Below, piece by piece: positions 43,926 through 52,684 of a stretch of DNA of 64,000 nucleotides. Location: assembly GCA_947643415.1 (NCBI GenBank), contig CANRWA010000006.1, positions 38,245 to 102,244 of the forward strand, given 5' to 3'. The translations under genes were made by a program, and so were the position numbers. The DNA comes from an uncultured Clostridia bacterium (GTDB lineage: Bacteria > Bacillota > Clostridia > Lachnospirales > Lachnospiraceae). Below the pieces are notes generated by a model. That model saw nothing but the letters and a program-made list of their open reading frames with translations. It searched no databases and was not told the DNA's origin. The first letter of the stretch is position 1; the number at the start of each line of letters is the position of its first letter.

Positions 43926-44439
43926 CTCTCAATTCCACTCCCTCCAAAATGAGTATGGTGCACTGCCTTTCCTGCAATTTATACGGTTCCAATTCCTGTT
44001 CTGTCATAAACTTATGGCCGAACAGCTCCTTCATCTTTTTCCAGACATCCCATGGAATCCTGTAGAATTTCATCAGCCCCAGCGATACCATCACGTAACA
44101 GTGGGCGCCAAACCCCTCATATATATCAAGGCTTTTCCACTGGGTATCTGTAATGACGGTCTGGTTTATTCTGTCAGAATCCGTATGTTTTGCCTCAAAC
44201 ATAATTCCGGTACCATCACATAAAATGCCTTTATAATCCGGTTGCCCTTTCTTTTCGTAATACCCCCAGACAACTCCGTTTTTGTCTTTGCCGGTAATAT
44301 GGAAAGGTTCCGGCGTCTTCTCTATATGTGCCAGACCTTTACGCAGATAAAATTCACAGGCATTTGATAACCAGCGTTCAAAGGTTTCCCCGGATGCTTT
44401 GCTTCGTCTCCCGATTATCTGCCGTCTTGGATCAGGCAT
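43885..44439 (-). CDS. recU: RecU-like Holliday junction resolvase
   Basis: A 184-residue protein with the RecU nuclease motifs GQPDYKGIL and GIMFEAKHT (the D...ExK core) and QWKSLDIYEGFGAHCYVMV. It resolves recombination intermediates before packaging. ATG 44439 overlaps the stop of the preceding gene. It is encoded next to the clamp. Confidence 0.88.
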   Translation of the reverse strand: MPDPRRQIIGRRSKASGETFERWLSNACEFYLRKGLAHIEKTPEPFHITGKDKNGVVWGYYEKKGQPDYKGILCDGTGIMFEAKHTDSDRINQTVITDTQWKSLDIYEGFGAHCYVMVSLGLMKFYRIPWDVWKKMKELFGHKFMTEQELEPYKLQERQCTILILEGVELRDEDTENGACGKAE

Positions 44440-44620
44440 CCTTATCACCAACCTTTGTCAATCCATCCTCGGCATAGCAGCCTCTGTAATCGTCAAGCCA
44501 TACGCACATTGTCCCACCGACTTTTTTCGGCCCTGCTGTAACAATAAACTCTTTACCACGATACCTCTCTGGAACATGGTACTTATTATTCATAACAACC
44601 CTATCTCCTTTGGTCAGCAT
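44432..44620 (-). CDS. Hypothetical SH3-like small protein
   Basis: A 62-residue protein with a KGDRVVMNNKYHVPERYRGK start and GGTMCVWLDDYRGCYAEDGL, a beta-rich pattern like small SH3/KOW-type phage proteins. It overlaps both neighbours by 8-20 bp. Function unknown. Confidence 0.68.
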   Translation of the reverse strand: MLTKGDRVVMNNKYHVPERYRGKEFIVTAGPKKVGGTMCVWLDDYRGCYAEDGLTKVGDKDA

Positions 44621-44906
44621 TCTTTAATTCCTCCAATCGTCTGTCTGCCAATTCCCTGATCTTACTCATTGTTACCATCCCAATCCCCTTCATTCTGCCA
44701 ATTTCCTCAGCAAAATCGGTTATTGTATATTGCAGCGTTTCTGCTTTTACCTCTTTGCCTTTATTAAAGCCTTCGCTCTTTGCTTTTTCCACCTTGTCCT
44801 CAACATAATGCACCAGTTTAGAATCTGTCATTTTCCTCATTTTTACAGCCTTTTCATGAATTATATTTTCATCCGTTGTGCGCCTGCAGTTTCTTTTCTT
44901 TCCCAT
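44601..44906 (-). CDS. Hypothetical coiled-coil phage protein
   Basis: A 101-residue basic helical protein with long charged stretches (KLVHYVEDKVEKAKSEGFNK). It overlaps the next gene by 20 bp. An 89-bp gap without a gene separates it from the HD-domain gene, and nothing notable is seen in it. No function assigned. Confidence 0.65.
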   Translation of the reverse strand: MGKKRNCRRTTDENIIHEKAVKMRKMTDSKLVHYVEDKVEKAKSEGFNKGKEVKAETLQYTITDFAEEIGRMKGIGMVTMSKIRELADRRLEELKNADQRR

Positions 44907-44995
44907 GGCAACCTTCCTTTCTTCTCTTAACAGTCTTTGTATGGCTATTCCGGCGGTACTATCAGCATATCCCTCGCCATTGGCATGCCACGCCC

Positions 44996-45628
44996 CTATT
45001 CATTGCTGCCTGCATCCTGCTGTTCCCCGGTTTCAATAACTCTCGCTGCCCACATATCCGCCCAATGGATAATCAGGTTCAGCGGTGTCTCTTTGCCAGA
45101 GTATGCATACCGTAAATTGCTGTACATCCCGTTATGGTTTAGGATTGCATAGCTTTCCTCTTCCTCCAGCCGGATAAACTGCGATGCAATCTGAATGCTT
45201 CTGATTTCATGATCCACGCTGAGCAGCTCCGGATTGGTTATAAACGGTTTCTTCTCTGACTGATACGGCTCAGGATTCGGATTTGCCTTTGTCGCCCGGC
45301 CTTTGAGCATATTGGGTACATAATTTGGCTTTCCAAACTGCCCCATCTTTCCTAAATCATGAAGAATAGACGCAATGATAACAGATTCCTTCGGAATCTT
45401 CTGTTCCTCCGGCATATCCGGTCCAAGTGTATCCAGTAACTTAAAAGCTGCCCTGCAGACGTTCAAGCTGTGCTCAGCAAGTCCCCCTTCATAAGCAAGA
45501 TGGTAGCTGCCGCTGCATGGTGATGTGAAAAACCCGTTTTCATCCATATGCGAAATCAACTGATCCATGTTCTCCCTTCCTGTACTGTTCAACAAATCCA
45601 CAATTTCTTTTCTACAACTTTCTGCCAT
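44996..45628 (-). CDS. HD-domain phosphohydrolase
   Basis: A 210-residue HD-domain protein. Metal ligands are GGLAEHSLNV (His), IIASILHDLGKMG (His-Asp) and a later SVDHEIRSIQ and ILNHNGMY. HD proteins hydrolyse nucleotides or phosphodiesters. In a phage this suggests dNTP or second-messenger turnover, which is only an inference. It begins 2 bp after the DUF5131 gene. Confidence 0.85.
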   Translation of the reverse strand: MAESCRKEIVDLLNSTGRENMDQLISHMDENGFFTSPCSGSYHLAYEGGLAEHSLNVCRAAFKLLDTLGPDMPEEQKIPKESVIIASILHDLGKMGQFGKPNYVPNMLKGRATKANPNPEPYQSEKKPFITNPELLSVDHEIRSIQIASQFIRLEEEESYAILNHNGMYSNLRYAYSGKETPLNLIIHWADMWAARVIETGEQQDAGSNE

Positions 45629-45630
45629 TT

Positions 45631-46674
45631 CTATTCATCCTCCTTTTTGAAAACAATACTGCTTGTCATTTTTTCTAATTTAGGTACATCCAGCCCCATT
45701 TCATTACAGAATTTCTTGAAACACTCCCTGCACATGAATCCAAACTGTTTCGGCTGTTCCCCACGTTTTGATCTGGCAAGCAGAGTAATCATGCTGCTCT
45801 TTTTCATATGTGCCTTGCATTCTGCGCACACATCAAAAAGTTTCTTTTTCATCTTCGGGCTTATCTCCGAGTGTTGGAGCTGTTTCGGAAAATCCCTCCG
45901 CATATTCTCTTTCCCGACAACCGGAATCAGGCTGTCTTTCATAAACACCGGCACGTCCGTTGCATCCGCTGCCGACAAGATATCGCTGATCCATTCAAGA
46001 CGGGGAATCACCTTTTTTCTATTCCTCCCATTCTCGGCACCGATAATGATCCAATCCACCTCCCCATATGCCCAGTAACTGTCAAAATGTATGTCCTCCA
46101 AAATAGGTTCCAGGCTCACAAACTTCCTCGCCCGGTCTGGTAGATGGTCAATTCTTTTCAGTTCCGTCCTTCTGGTTACGGTCGTCCCATACCAAAGATT
46201 CTCCCTGCCATCTGGGACACCATACTGTGCATACCTCTCTGGATTCTTTGTGAGGAAAAGATAGTTATGTATTGGGTGCCGCATGCATGCTTCAAATATT
46301 TCATCAAGCCAGCTGTCCGGTACCCATTTCCCAAATATATCTGCCATAGCACCCACAAAAATATTGTTTCCCATTTTCAACTTGCCGGGAATATCCATTC
46401 TGTGCCTGTGCAGCGTAGGCTCAAATCCAAATGGGTACACCAACGGCTTTCCTGTCTCATTCATCATGGGAGTATCCAGAACATACAAATCCCCTCCCCC
46501 ATCTGCTGACGGAATCAAAGAATAATCTTTTTTCGCCATTTTATTCAACCTCACGTCACCGGCAAATCTGGCCGTCATTGTCCTTGCATAGCAATATGGA
46601 CAGTCATGCCGGCATCCCGTAATAGGATTCCAAGTATGGTCGCACCATTCAATTTTTGACCGATTCATGCTCAT
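45631..46674 (-). CDS. Radical-SAM-like DUF5131 phage protein (Gp37/Gp68 type)
   Basis: A 347-residue protein with the motif GCRHDCPYCYAR near residue 20, a CxxxCxYC pattern typical of radical SAM iron-sulfur sites. PIHNYLFLTKNPERY and IIIGAENGRN are DUF5131 hallmarks. A second Cys set near the end (CAECKAHM, CRECFKKFC) may bind zinc. The family is common in phages and its reaction is unknown. Start at 46674 (alternative 46668). Confidence 0.85.
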   Translation of the reverse strand: MSMNRSKIEWCDHTWNPITGCRHDCPYCYARTMTARFAGDVRLNKMAKKDYSLIPSADGGGDLYVLDTPMMNETGKPLVYPFGFEPTLHRHRMDIPGKLKMGNNIFVGAMADIFGKWVPDSWLDEIFEACMRHPIHNYLFLTKNPERYAQYGVPDGRENLWYGTTVTRRTELKRIDHLPDRARKFVSLEPILEDIHFDSYWAYGEVDWIIIGAENGRNRKKVIPRLEWISDILSAADATDVPVFMKDSLIPVVGKENMRRDFPKQLQHSEISPKMKKKLFDVCAECKAHMKKSSMITLLARSKRGEQPKQFGFMCRECFKKFCNEMGLDVPKLEKMTSSIVFKKEDE

Positions 46675-46903
46675 TGCTCCTTTCCGCATATCCGAGCTGC
46701 CTGTCCTCTCTCCACTCGGTGCTGCTAAAATTTATTTTCTGTCCGCACTGATCGCAGTATTTCGGCTGGTAATTCGGTCCGGCATTTAAAACATGGTTGC
46801 ACCTTGGACAATAATGGCTTTCATGCTTCATTATGACAAATCCAAATTTCAAATAAGTAATTTCCCTTGCTATTGGCTTTCTTGCCCTTCTCTTTTTACT
46901 CAT
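46649..46903 (-). CDS. Zinc-ribbon protein
   Basis: An 84-residue basic protein with HYCPRCNHVL and KYCDQCGQKI forming a zinc ribbon. It starts at 46903 and overlaps the DUF5131 gene by 26 bp. A nucleic-acid binding role is possible. It appears only as part of the operon. Confidence 0.7.
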   Translation of the reverse strand: MSKKRRARKPIAREITYLKFGFVIMKHESHYCPRCNHVLNAGPNYQPKYCDQCGQKINFSSTEWREDRQLGYAERSNEHESVKN

Positions 46904-47081
46904 ACGCAGCCTCCTCCCAAAATTCCACGAAATACATTGTCTGTCCCTTTCCGCCAGGCCGTTCCTTACCAATTCTAGCTGCATATCCTGCCTTAATCAG
47001 CAGACAACAGAGTGTGTTCCTGTCTTCGTCATTCAGCTTCATAAGCAAATTCTTTATTCTATGCCTTGTCTTATCTGCCAT
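46896..47081 (-). CDS. Hypothetical small phage protein
   Basis: A 61-residue protein beginning MADKTRHRIKNLLMKLNDED. The start at 47081 follows an AGAAAGGCGGG site; the upstream alternative lies inside pcfJ. The C-terminus has an IGKERPGGKGQTMYF segment. No function known. Confidence 0.62.
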   Translation of the reverse strand: MADKTRHRIKNLLMKLNDEDRNTLCCLLIKAGYAARIGKERPGGKGQTMYFVEFWEEAAYE

Positions 47082-47082
47082 T

Positions 47083-49167
47083 TCAACCCGCCTTTCTTTG
47101 TTTCCTTGGAGCATTCTCATACTCTGCCATCTTTTCTCCGAAAATCTCAACGAATGCTTTTACCTCCGGCGTCATTTCACAGTTACGGAAACCTCTGCAC
47201 TGAACAACTCTCCCATGCCATTCCAATGTGTAATATGGTTTCTCTGGCGCTGCTTTTTGCCGAATAAAGAAAATCATTGTTTCTCCCTTTTCCACCTTTT
47301 CCATGTATGTGCCAACGCAATGATGAAGCGCTTCTCCTTCTTCCTTTAGTTCTTCCAGTTTGTTTGGCAGTCTGATAAATAATCCATCAATATTGAGATT
47401 CATAGCCTCCACTTCTGCTGTTTCTTTCCTAATCTTTCTAAGAAGACGGTTAAACCTTTTTGCGTTTTCTCTGGCTTGCTTATCCTTGAATTTCATATAC
47501 TGTTTTGACATTTCGTCATGTGCCCTTCTAAAATTTCTGGGGAACAAATTAAACTCATTCCGCATATCGTAGCCCATTTTTTCCAGCCATCCAGTATAAT
47601 CAAAGTAGTCATGTGCATGTTCTATTTTTTGTTCACGAATATACCTGAGTAACTTATGTAATGTGGTATAACGCATGAGATCAATATAATTTTTATAAGA
47701 ATCCACATATCCAACATCCTGTATCCAGCGTAATTCTTCAAAATCTTTCCATTTCAAATCCGGTTTGTATCTCAATATTTCCAAATCTTTCAATCTTGGA
47801 TCTCCGACCCTGCGAAGCATGTTATACTGATTCTTGTTAATGCCAAGTGTCCCAAGTATGCTGTTCTGCCCCTCATTCAGATTTACATGGGCACTCTGGC
47901 GGTCTTTCAAAAAGTCTCTGGTCATTCTGTAGAACCCGACTTTCAGTAGCTGCTCTATAAACGGATACTTCCTGTATGAATTGAAGTAATTATCAATAAG
48001 CCATGACGAATTGAAATAGTGTTCATCATTGGCAACATTCTCAATAAAAATATCTGGGACACTATATTTCATACATGTGCCTGCAACGGCTTCCTGCAGA
48101 TTGGCGTTGTACATCATCACACTTCTCGGTGCAACCGTCTCTGCCGGAGGATACCATGAAGAACCTCTGTCCCTGTAATAACACCACCTCATATTTCCAG
48201 TTGTCTTATAACTCGCCCACATATAATCTGTCGCCTTGTCAGCCTTATGTACTGTCCGGTATCCTTCATGGGTAGTTATTTTCGGGTTATGGAAATCAAT
48301 CCGGAAATCCTTTGTATGGCAAAAATATCTTGTTAAAACCTCTTCTTTATGCGGTTGGACTAATAAACTCCATGCCACTGAAACCAGATTCTGCCTACCC
48401 ATGCCTTCGCTCTTAGCCAGAAGAAATTTATTACAGTACGGACAGCGAACCGTTCTATTGTGTTTCACATCATCCTGATCATTCCAAACGCCGATTGTTT
48501 CATGCCGCAGGTGCTTATTTTCCAAAATGAATGTTTTTTTGCAGCTGGTACAAAAAGCCCTCTTTTTCCTTGTGTCATAGAAAATGTAATTTTCATCCTT
48601 AAACACTTTTTCCTCAATAAATGTCTGGTAATCATCCGGAAGTCCCCCGAATTTGTCCATATCAGCATCAATGACATCCGTTTCCTTCTTGTGTTTCTTC
48701 ATCAGCCGGGCATTTTTGACATTCTGCTGGTATTGGTCGAAAAGGGTAAATGCCACTCTTTCCCCATACTCCATGTTGTTGTGATTCCATCTACGGAGTG
48801 TACTTTCAACTCTTTTGGCATCCTTGTCTGTCAAAAATTCCAACTGATGGTAATTCCACCAGTATTCGCTCCATCCACTGTCTCTGCATATCAGATATAG
48901 CAGCGCTCCTGTTCTCCACTTGTTGCAATCAACTTCAAATGTTATATAATCATTCTTCTGGCAAAATACTCTGAATAACAGGGATATATCCTTTTTGTTC
49001 TTTCCGCTTACCTGATATACATTAAGGATCAGCGTTTCCTCCGCCTCAACTTTTTTCTTTTGGGATATAATAACCCCACGAATATCCTTACCTCCTATTG
49101 CGGTCTTGTGAATTTGTTGGGTGTCGGCTCTTGGAACCGGTATTACTTTTAACGCTCTCTTTATCAT
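47083..49167 (-). CDS. pcfJ: PcfJ-like protein
   Basis: A 694-residue protein of the PcfJ family found in phages and conjugative plasmids of Firmicutes. Two Cys pairs (FCTSCKKTF and VRCPYCNKF) form a zinc ribbon near 205-245. The C-terminal signature EALHHCVGTYMEKVEKGETM with YTLEW and VVQCRGFRN is diagnostic. A role in DNA processing is assumed from association with PcfK and replication genes. It is the largest gene of its cluster. Confidence 0.9.
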   Translation of the reverse strand: MIKRALKVIPVPRADTQQIHKTAIGGKDIRGVIISQKKKVEAEETLILNVYQVSGKNKKDISLLFRVFCQKNDYITFEVDCNKWRTGALLYLICRDSGWSEYWWNYHQLEFLTDKDAKRVESTLRRWNHNNMEYGERVAFTLFDQYQQNVKNARLMKKHKKETDVIDADMDKFGGLPDDYQTFIEEKVFKDENYIFYDTRKKRAFCTSCKKTFILENKHLRHETIGVWNDQDDVKHNRTVRCPYCNKFLLAKSEGMGRQNLVSVAWSLLVQPHKEEVLTRYFCHTKDFRIDFHNPKITTHEGYRTVHKADKATDYMWASYKTTGNMRWCYYRDRGSSWYPPAETVAPRSVMMYNANLQEAVAGTCMKYSVPDIFIENVANDEHYFNSSWLIDNYFNSYRKYPFIEQLLKVGFYRMTRDFLKDRQSAHVNLNEGQNSILGTLGINKNQYNMLRRVGDPRLKDLEILRYKPDLKWKDFEELRWIQDVGYVDSYKNYIDLMRYTTLHKLLRYIREQKIEHAHDYFDYTGWLEKMGYDMRNEFNLFPRNFRRAHDEMSKQYMKFKDKQARENAKRFNRLLRKIRKETAEVEAMNLNIDGLFIRLPNKLEELKEEGEALHHCVGTYMEKVEKGETMIFFIRQKAAPEKPYYTLEWHGRVVQCRGFRNCEMTPEVKAFVEIFGEKMAEYENAPRKQRKAG

Positions 49168-49180
49168 TCATACCGCCCCC

Positions 49181-50209
49181 TCACATTCCCATCATGGAGA
49201 ACATATCAAGCTGGCCATCCATTTCTTTCAGGTTTTTCTTTGGGGACAGTGGCTCCACGGTCTTTTCTTTTGCCTTATCGTCTTTCTTCGCAACTGGCTT
49301 CGGCTTTTTCTTGTCTGCCTTTTTGCGCTCTTCCTGCTTTTTCTTCCGTTCTGCAGCTTCCCTGGCTTTCTTTTCCTCCTCAGCCTTATCGTCTTTGTGG
49401 TAATAATCCTCGGCCCATTCATATACAACGTCATCACGAACAGCAGCCCTATTCCCTGTTGCCTGTTTGCGGGCCTGCTCGTATATATAATCAAAGCATT
49501 TTTTCCATGACTTATGCTCCTGCACCACATCCTGGGCAAGCCCCAAATCATCTTCGCAGCGTTTCAGCAAATACCCAATAACGGGCTCTGCAAAGGTCTT
49601 ATCCTTATCCGCTTTCATTTCTTTTTCCAGTTTTTCCTTCGCCACTAGCTTTACGGATGCCGGATCAGGAACTTCTATGTCGCTGGTCAGTCCACCACTT
49701 TCTGGCTTTTCTTTCTGAGTTTCTCCAGTTCCCTTATCTGCCTCTTTCTTTTCCAAATCTGTACTTTTCTCCTCAGTTTCAACCGCACTGGTAATTCCCT
49801 CCTCTAATTCAGCAGCTATTTTATCTTCCTTCATGACATACCCATATTCTTTTTCAAGCCGCCCATTCTCCACATCAAAGAGTGTGTTACCATCCGCATC
49901 ATAGAAAACCGTGATTTCCTTACGTTTTAAGACCTTATATGTAACGCCATCTGATATAACATCCGCCTGTGCATTTTCTCCGGAATATGCTGTTTTGAGA
50001 TATTCCCTAACCACATTTCCCCATGCAATCCCATAGACATTATCATTTTTTCTTACTTTTACCGTTGCAAAATGCTGAATCTCTGGCGCCTCTGTAAAAT
50101 GCTGGACTTCTGTTTTCATTGCCTCCCTTGCTTTCTGCCATGTTTCAGACTGTAAAGCTTCTTTGTTCTGTTCGGAAATTTTATTTCCGATAACTCCTTT
50201 TGTTTCCAT
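49181..50209 (-). CDS. pcfK: PcfK-like protein
   Basis: A 342-residue protein. The PcfK-type domain lies in residues 210-290 (FDYIYEQARKQATGNRAAVR; VVYEWAEDYYHKDD). A long charged Lys/Glu tail follows, ending LKEMDGQLDMFSMMGM, which looks like a clamp-binding peptide of the QLxLF type (QLDMF). That would fit the phage clamp gene upstream. The N-terminal 200 residues are not recognised. Confidence 0.85.
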   Translation of the reverse strand: METKGVIGNKISEQNKEALQSETWQKAREAMKTEVQHFTEAPEIQHFATVKVRKNDNVYGIAWGNVVREYLKTAYSGENAQADVISDGVTYKVLKRKEITVFYDADGNTLFDVENGRLEKEYGYVMKEDKIAAELEEGITSAVETEEKSTDLEKKEADKGTGETQKEKPESGGLTSDIEVPDPASVKLVAKEKLEKEMKADKDKTFAEPVIGYLLKRCEDDLGLAQDVVQEHKSWKKCFDYIYEQARKQATGNRAAVRDDVVYEWAEDYYHKDDKAEEEKKAREAAERKKKQEERKKADKKKPKPVAKKDDKAKEKTVEPLSPKKNLKEMDGQLDMFSMMGM

Positions 50210-51041
50210 AGTTGCCCTCCTTTTCGTTAAAATCGAAAAACATATAAAAGTACTCTTTTTCCACTGTTTTTAACGTGGTTGCGGTTCCACCAAATAATCC
50301 CAACATCAATTCCTTTGTCCGGCGCATTTCCCAAATATCATGCATGAAGAGCGGTGTAATCCATACTTCCTGCCCTTCTGTATCCTGTGGAAACAACACA
50401 TGCCCTGTCGGTGGATTTGTTAGGCTGTTCCCAATAATGATGTACCCGGGGCATCCAATGAGCGAAATCTGAATGTATGCCATCATTGCCACTACCCGGT
50501 CAATGTCCTGCCCTATAAATACTGCATTAGTCTGGTAATTGAGATTTGCCCTTCTCATTGCATTAGCAGCAGCTATAAGCGTCGCTCCAGCGCCAACACA
50601 TGGGTCGCAAACAGATATATATCCTTTCCTTTCAACCTCGGCTTGCACTCCATCACCAAAATTCATTTCTGCCATCATCCGGCAGATATTATACGGTGTG
50701 AAAAACTGTCCGTGCCAATGGCTTCCAAGATTGAGGTTCATATACAGTTTCCCAAGAAAATCCTGATTCGGGTTTTCTTCCAGAGCCATCGTTATAATCC
50801 CCAACAACTGCGCCGGAATATCTACCCCGCCCAGAGCCTTGATCGACCTTTCATATTGCTCTTCACGTCTCTCATATGCCTCTTTCCGGCGGTCAACCGC
50901 ATTGCATATACTGCAAGCCATCACCGTCATTAAATCTTCCCATATCTGCCATCCGCTCCGTGAGTATGTCAGCTGGTCGAATAGTTTCAGAAAGTCCTTC
51001 TCTTTTTCTCCCACTGTCCCAACATGTTTTATCCTTGCCAC
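50181..51041 (-). CDS. N6-methylase-like protein lacking a clear catalytic motif
   Basis: A 286-residue protein resembling the SAM-binding part of type I/IIG methylases: FFTPYNICRMMAEM and VCDPCVGAGATLIAAANAM near residues 130-165. The expected NPPY/F motif reads NPPTG in a different context, so catalysis is doubtful. It starts with GTG at 51041 after AGGAGGTG, 13 bp inside the helicase-loader gene. Such degenerate methylases are common in PcfJ/PcfK phages and may bind SAM or DNA. Confidence 0.75.
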   Translation of the reverse strand: MARIKHVGTVGEKEKDFLKLFDQLTYSRSGWQIWEDLMTVMACSICNAVDRRKEAYERREEQYERSIKALGGVDIPAQLLGIITMALEENPNQDFLGKLYMNLNLGSHWHGQFFTPYNICRMMAEMNFGDGVQAEVERKGYISVCDPCVGAGATLIAAANAMRRANLNYQTNAVFIGQDIDRVVAMMAYIQISLIGCPGYIIIGNSLTNPPTGHVLFPQDTEGQEVWITPLFMHDIWEMRRTKELMLGLFGGTATTLKTVEKEYFYMFFDFNEKEGNYGNKRSYRK

Positions 51042-51792
51042 CCTTCCATCACCTCCTGACTCAGACGATAATTTAATTCTTTGCCCTGCAGCTGGATGAT
51101 GTTCCTCCGGCACATTTCAATCAGCCTGCTCCCGATCGCCTCGTCAAATATCAAAAGGTCATTCAGTGATTTCTCGGTGCTGATGATGATTGGCATGTTA
51201 TTCATGTAGCGGTAATTCACAATCTCATACATGATATTGACGTCCGTTTCGGTCAGCCTGCCTTTCAGCAAATCGTCTATGTACAGCACTCGTGCCGACG
51301 TATATTGATTCAGTTCCCGGTTATACACCTCCTCGTCAATGATATTCTGCTTAATCTTTGTTACGGCGTTCCGGTACGCCATATAGATTACAGCCACTCC
51401 ACCGTTCATAAGCTCGCCGCAGATTGCCGTTCCAAGGTGCGTTTTCCCTGCCCCGACCTGTCCGTAGAACATTATGGAATTGTATCTTTCATGTTCCATT
51501 TGTACGAAATTCTCCACATACTTCATTGCTTTGCTCTTTGCGTTGGACAGCTGCGGATTGCTCCTTGTTTTGAAATTGCCAAAGGTCTTTTTCTGAAATT
51601 CCGCAGATATCCCACTTCGTTTCATCATTTCCCGTGCCTGACGGATTGCAAAGCATTCACATCTACAGGCAATTTCATATCCCTGCTCGTCCTTCCGGTA
51701 TATAAATCCCGTATCCCTGCACTTCGGGCATTCGTACTGGACGGTGGGTGTGCCTGCTTGATCCTCTCAATCATTGATGCAAAGTCATCCAT
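51029..51792 (-). pseudogene. dnaC: DnaC-like helicase loader with N-terminal frameshift
   Basis: From 51628 down, 199 codons encode the AAA+ loader: Walker A GQVGAGKTHLG, Walker B VLYIDDL and sensor GSRLIEM. The upstream start at 51792 (MDDFASMIERIKQA) lies in another frame. Inserting one base near 51745-51756 joins it to VQYECPKCRDTGF...CRCECF, the usual N-terminal zinc module. As read, ribosomes starting at 51792 stop early. A shortened loader from 51628 may still be made. A sequencing or assembly error is possible. Confidence 0.75.
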
Positions 51793-52672
51793 TCAAATCA
51801 CCCCGGCTTTCAGATGCAAGACGGTTTAGGACATCCTGGCTGTATCCGCTCTCTGATTGCCTCTGCTGGTAAGAGCCATTATCAGCCGGTCTCCGATAAC
51901 CTTTATCCTGTTCCCTTGTAAGCCATGAATTGACAAACCTTGTGATCCCACGCCTGGTTTTCCTCTTCGGTTTGTTTGACAGACACCAACCACGCATCAC
52001 GTTGAACTGTTGCTTTACATCCACGTTTGGATAAAGACTTACGTATTCTGCGAATAATGCTTCCGTTGGTCTCCATTCCGACCCGTCATTGAGGATAAGC
52101 GCCGCAACATCTGCCTCCGGTTCGGAGTTCTGCCTGCCAGAGCTCCGAGCAAAAGTATTTATATTCTCTTTATCTCTATTCTCTATACTCTTATCTCTAA
52201 TCTCTGGTGGAGTTTTGTCGGACATTTGTCCGCTATTTGTCATGTCATTTGTCGTGTCATTTGTCCCACTGTTATTTTCAAAAAGCCTTAATTTTTCGGC
52301 TTCTATGGATTTTCTGTAACTCCGTTTCCGGTCCGCTTCGCTAGAGCTCTGACCTATAAAATTTTGGATGTCAGTCATATAAATCGCTCCGTTATCCAAA
52401 ATTTCAATAAAACCCATCTGCTCTAAAGTCTTAATTGCTTTCTCCACCGTCCCGACCTGATGGTTTGTTACGGCGGCAATCATATCTGGTGTATAGGGGA
52501 TCATATCTCTATACATCAGACGGCCTTCTTGCCGGAGACTTCGCAGATACAGCTTCAAGAGGATATCACTATACAAGTACCCTTCTTTCATGGCCTGCAA
52601 CAACTTCATATCATCGGAATCAAAAAACCCCTCTTTCAGCTTTAAATAGTAATACTTCTTGTTATCTGCCAT
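51785..52672 (-). CDS. Phage replisome organizer / initiator
   Basis: A 295-residue replication initiator. The N-terminal 120 residues are a phage replisome-organizer domain (YYYLKLKEGFFDSDDMKLL) with a winged helix. A Thr/Asn/Asp-rich middle coincides with the DNA repeats described separately. The C-terminus (FVNSWLTREQDKGY) probably recruits the helicase loader, whose gene overlaps by 8 bp. It would start phage DNA replication. Confidence 0.9.
   Translation of the reverse strand: MADNKKYYYLKLKEGFFDSDDMKLLQAMKEGYLYSDILLKLYLRSLRQEGRLMYRDMIPYTPDMIAAVTNHQVGTVEKAIKTLEQMGFIEILDNGAIYMTDIQNFIGQSSSEADRKRSYRKSIEAEKLRLFENNSGTNDTTNDMTNSGQMSDKTPPEIRDKSIENRDKENINTFARSSGRQNSEPEADVAALILNDGSEWRPTEALFAEYVSLYPNVDVKQQFNVMRGWCLSNKPKRKTRRGITRFVNSWLTREQDKGYRRPADNGSYQQRQSESGYSQDVLNRLASESRGDLNG
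52170..52265. repeat. Iteron-like repeats, candidate phage replication origin
   Basis: Inside the initiator gene, (C/T)ATTTGTC occurs four times at 52223, 52234, 52246 and 52258 with 11-12 bp spacing. An AT-rich tract of TTATCTCTA-like repeats (52170-52207) lies beside it. Initiator genes of temperate phages often contain their own origin in this layout. Confidence 0.6.
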
Positions 52673-52684
52673 CCGTTAGACCTC

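Noticed and set aside
44907..44995. Missed gene in the gap before the HD-domain gene
   Set aside because: No frame with a start and ribosome site fits in 89 bp.
52140..52270. CRISPR array
   Set aside because: The repeats are only 8-9 bp at 11-12 bp spacing inside a coding gene, which fits iterons and not repeats with spacers.
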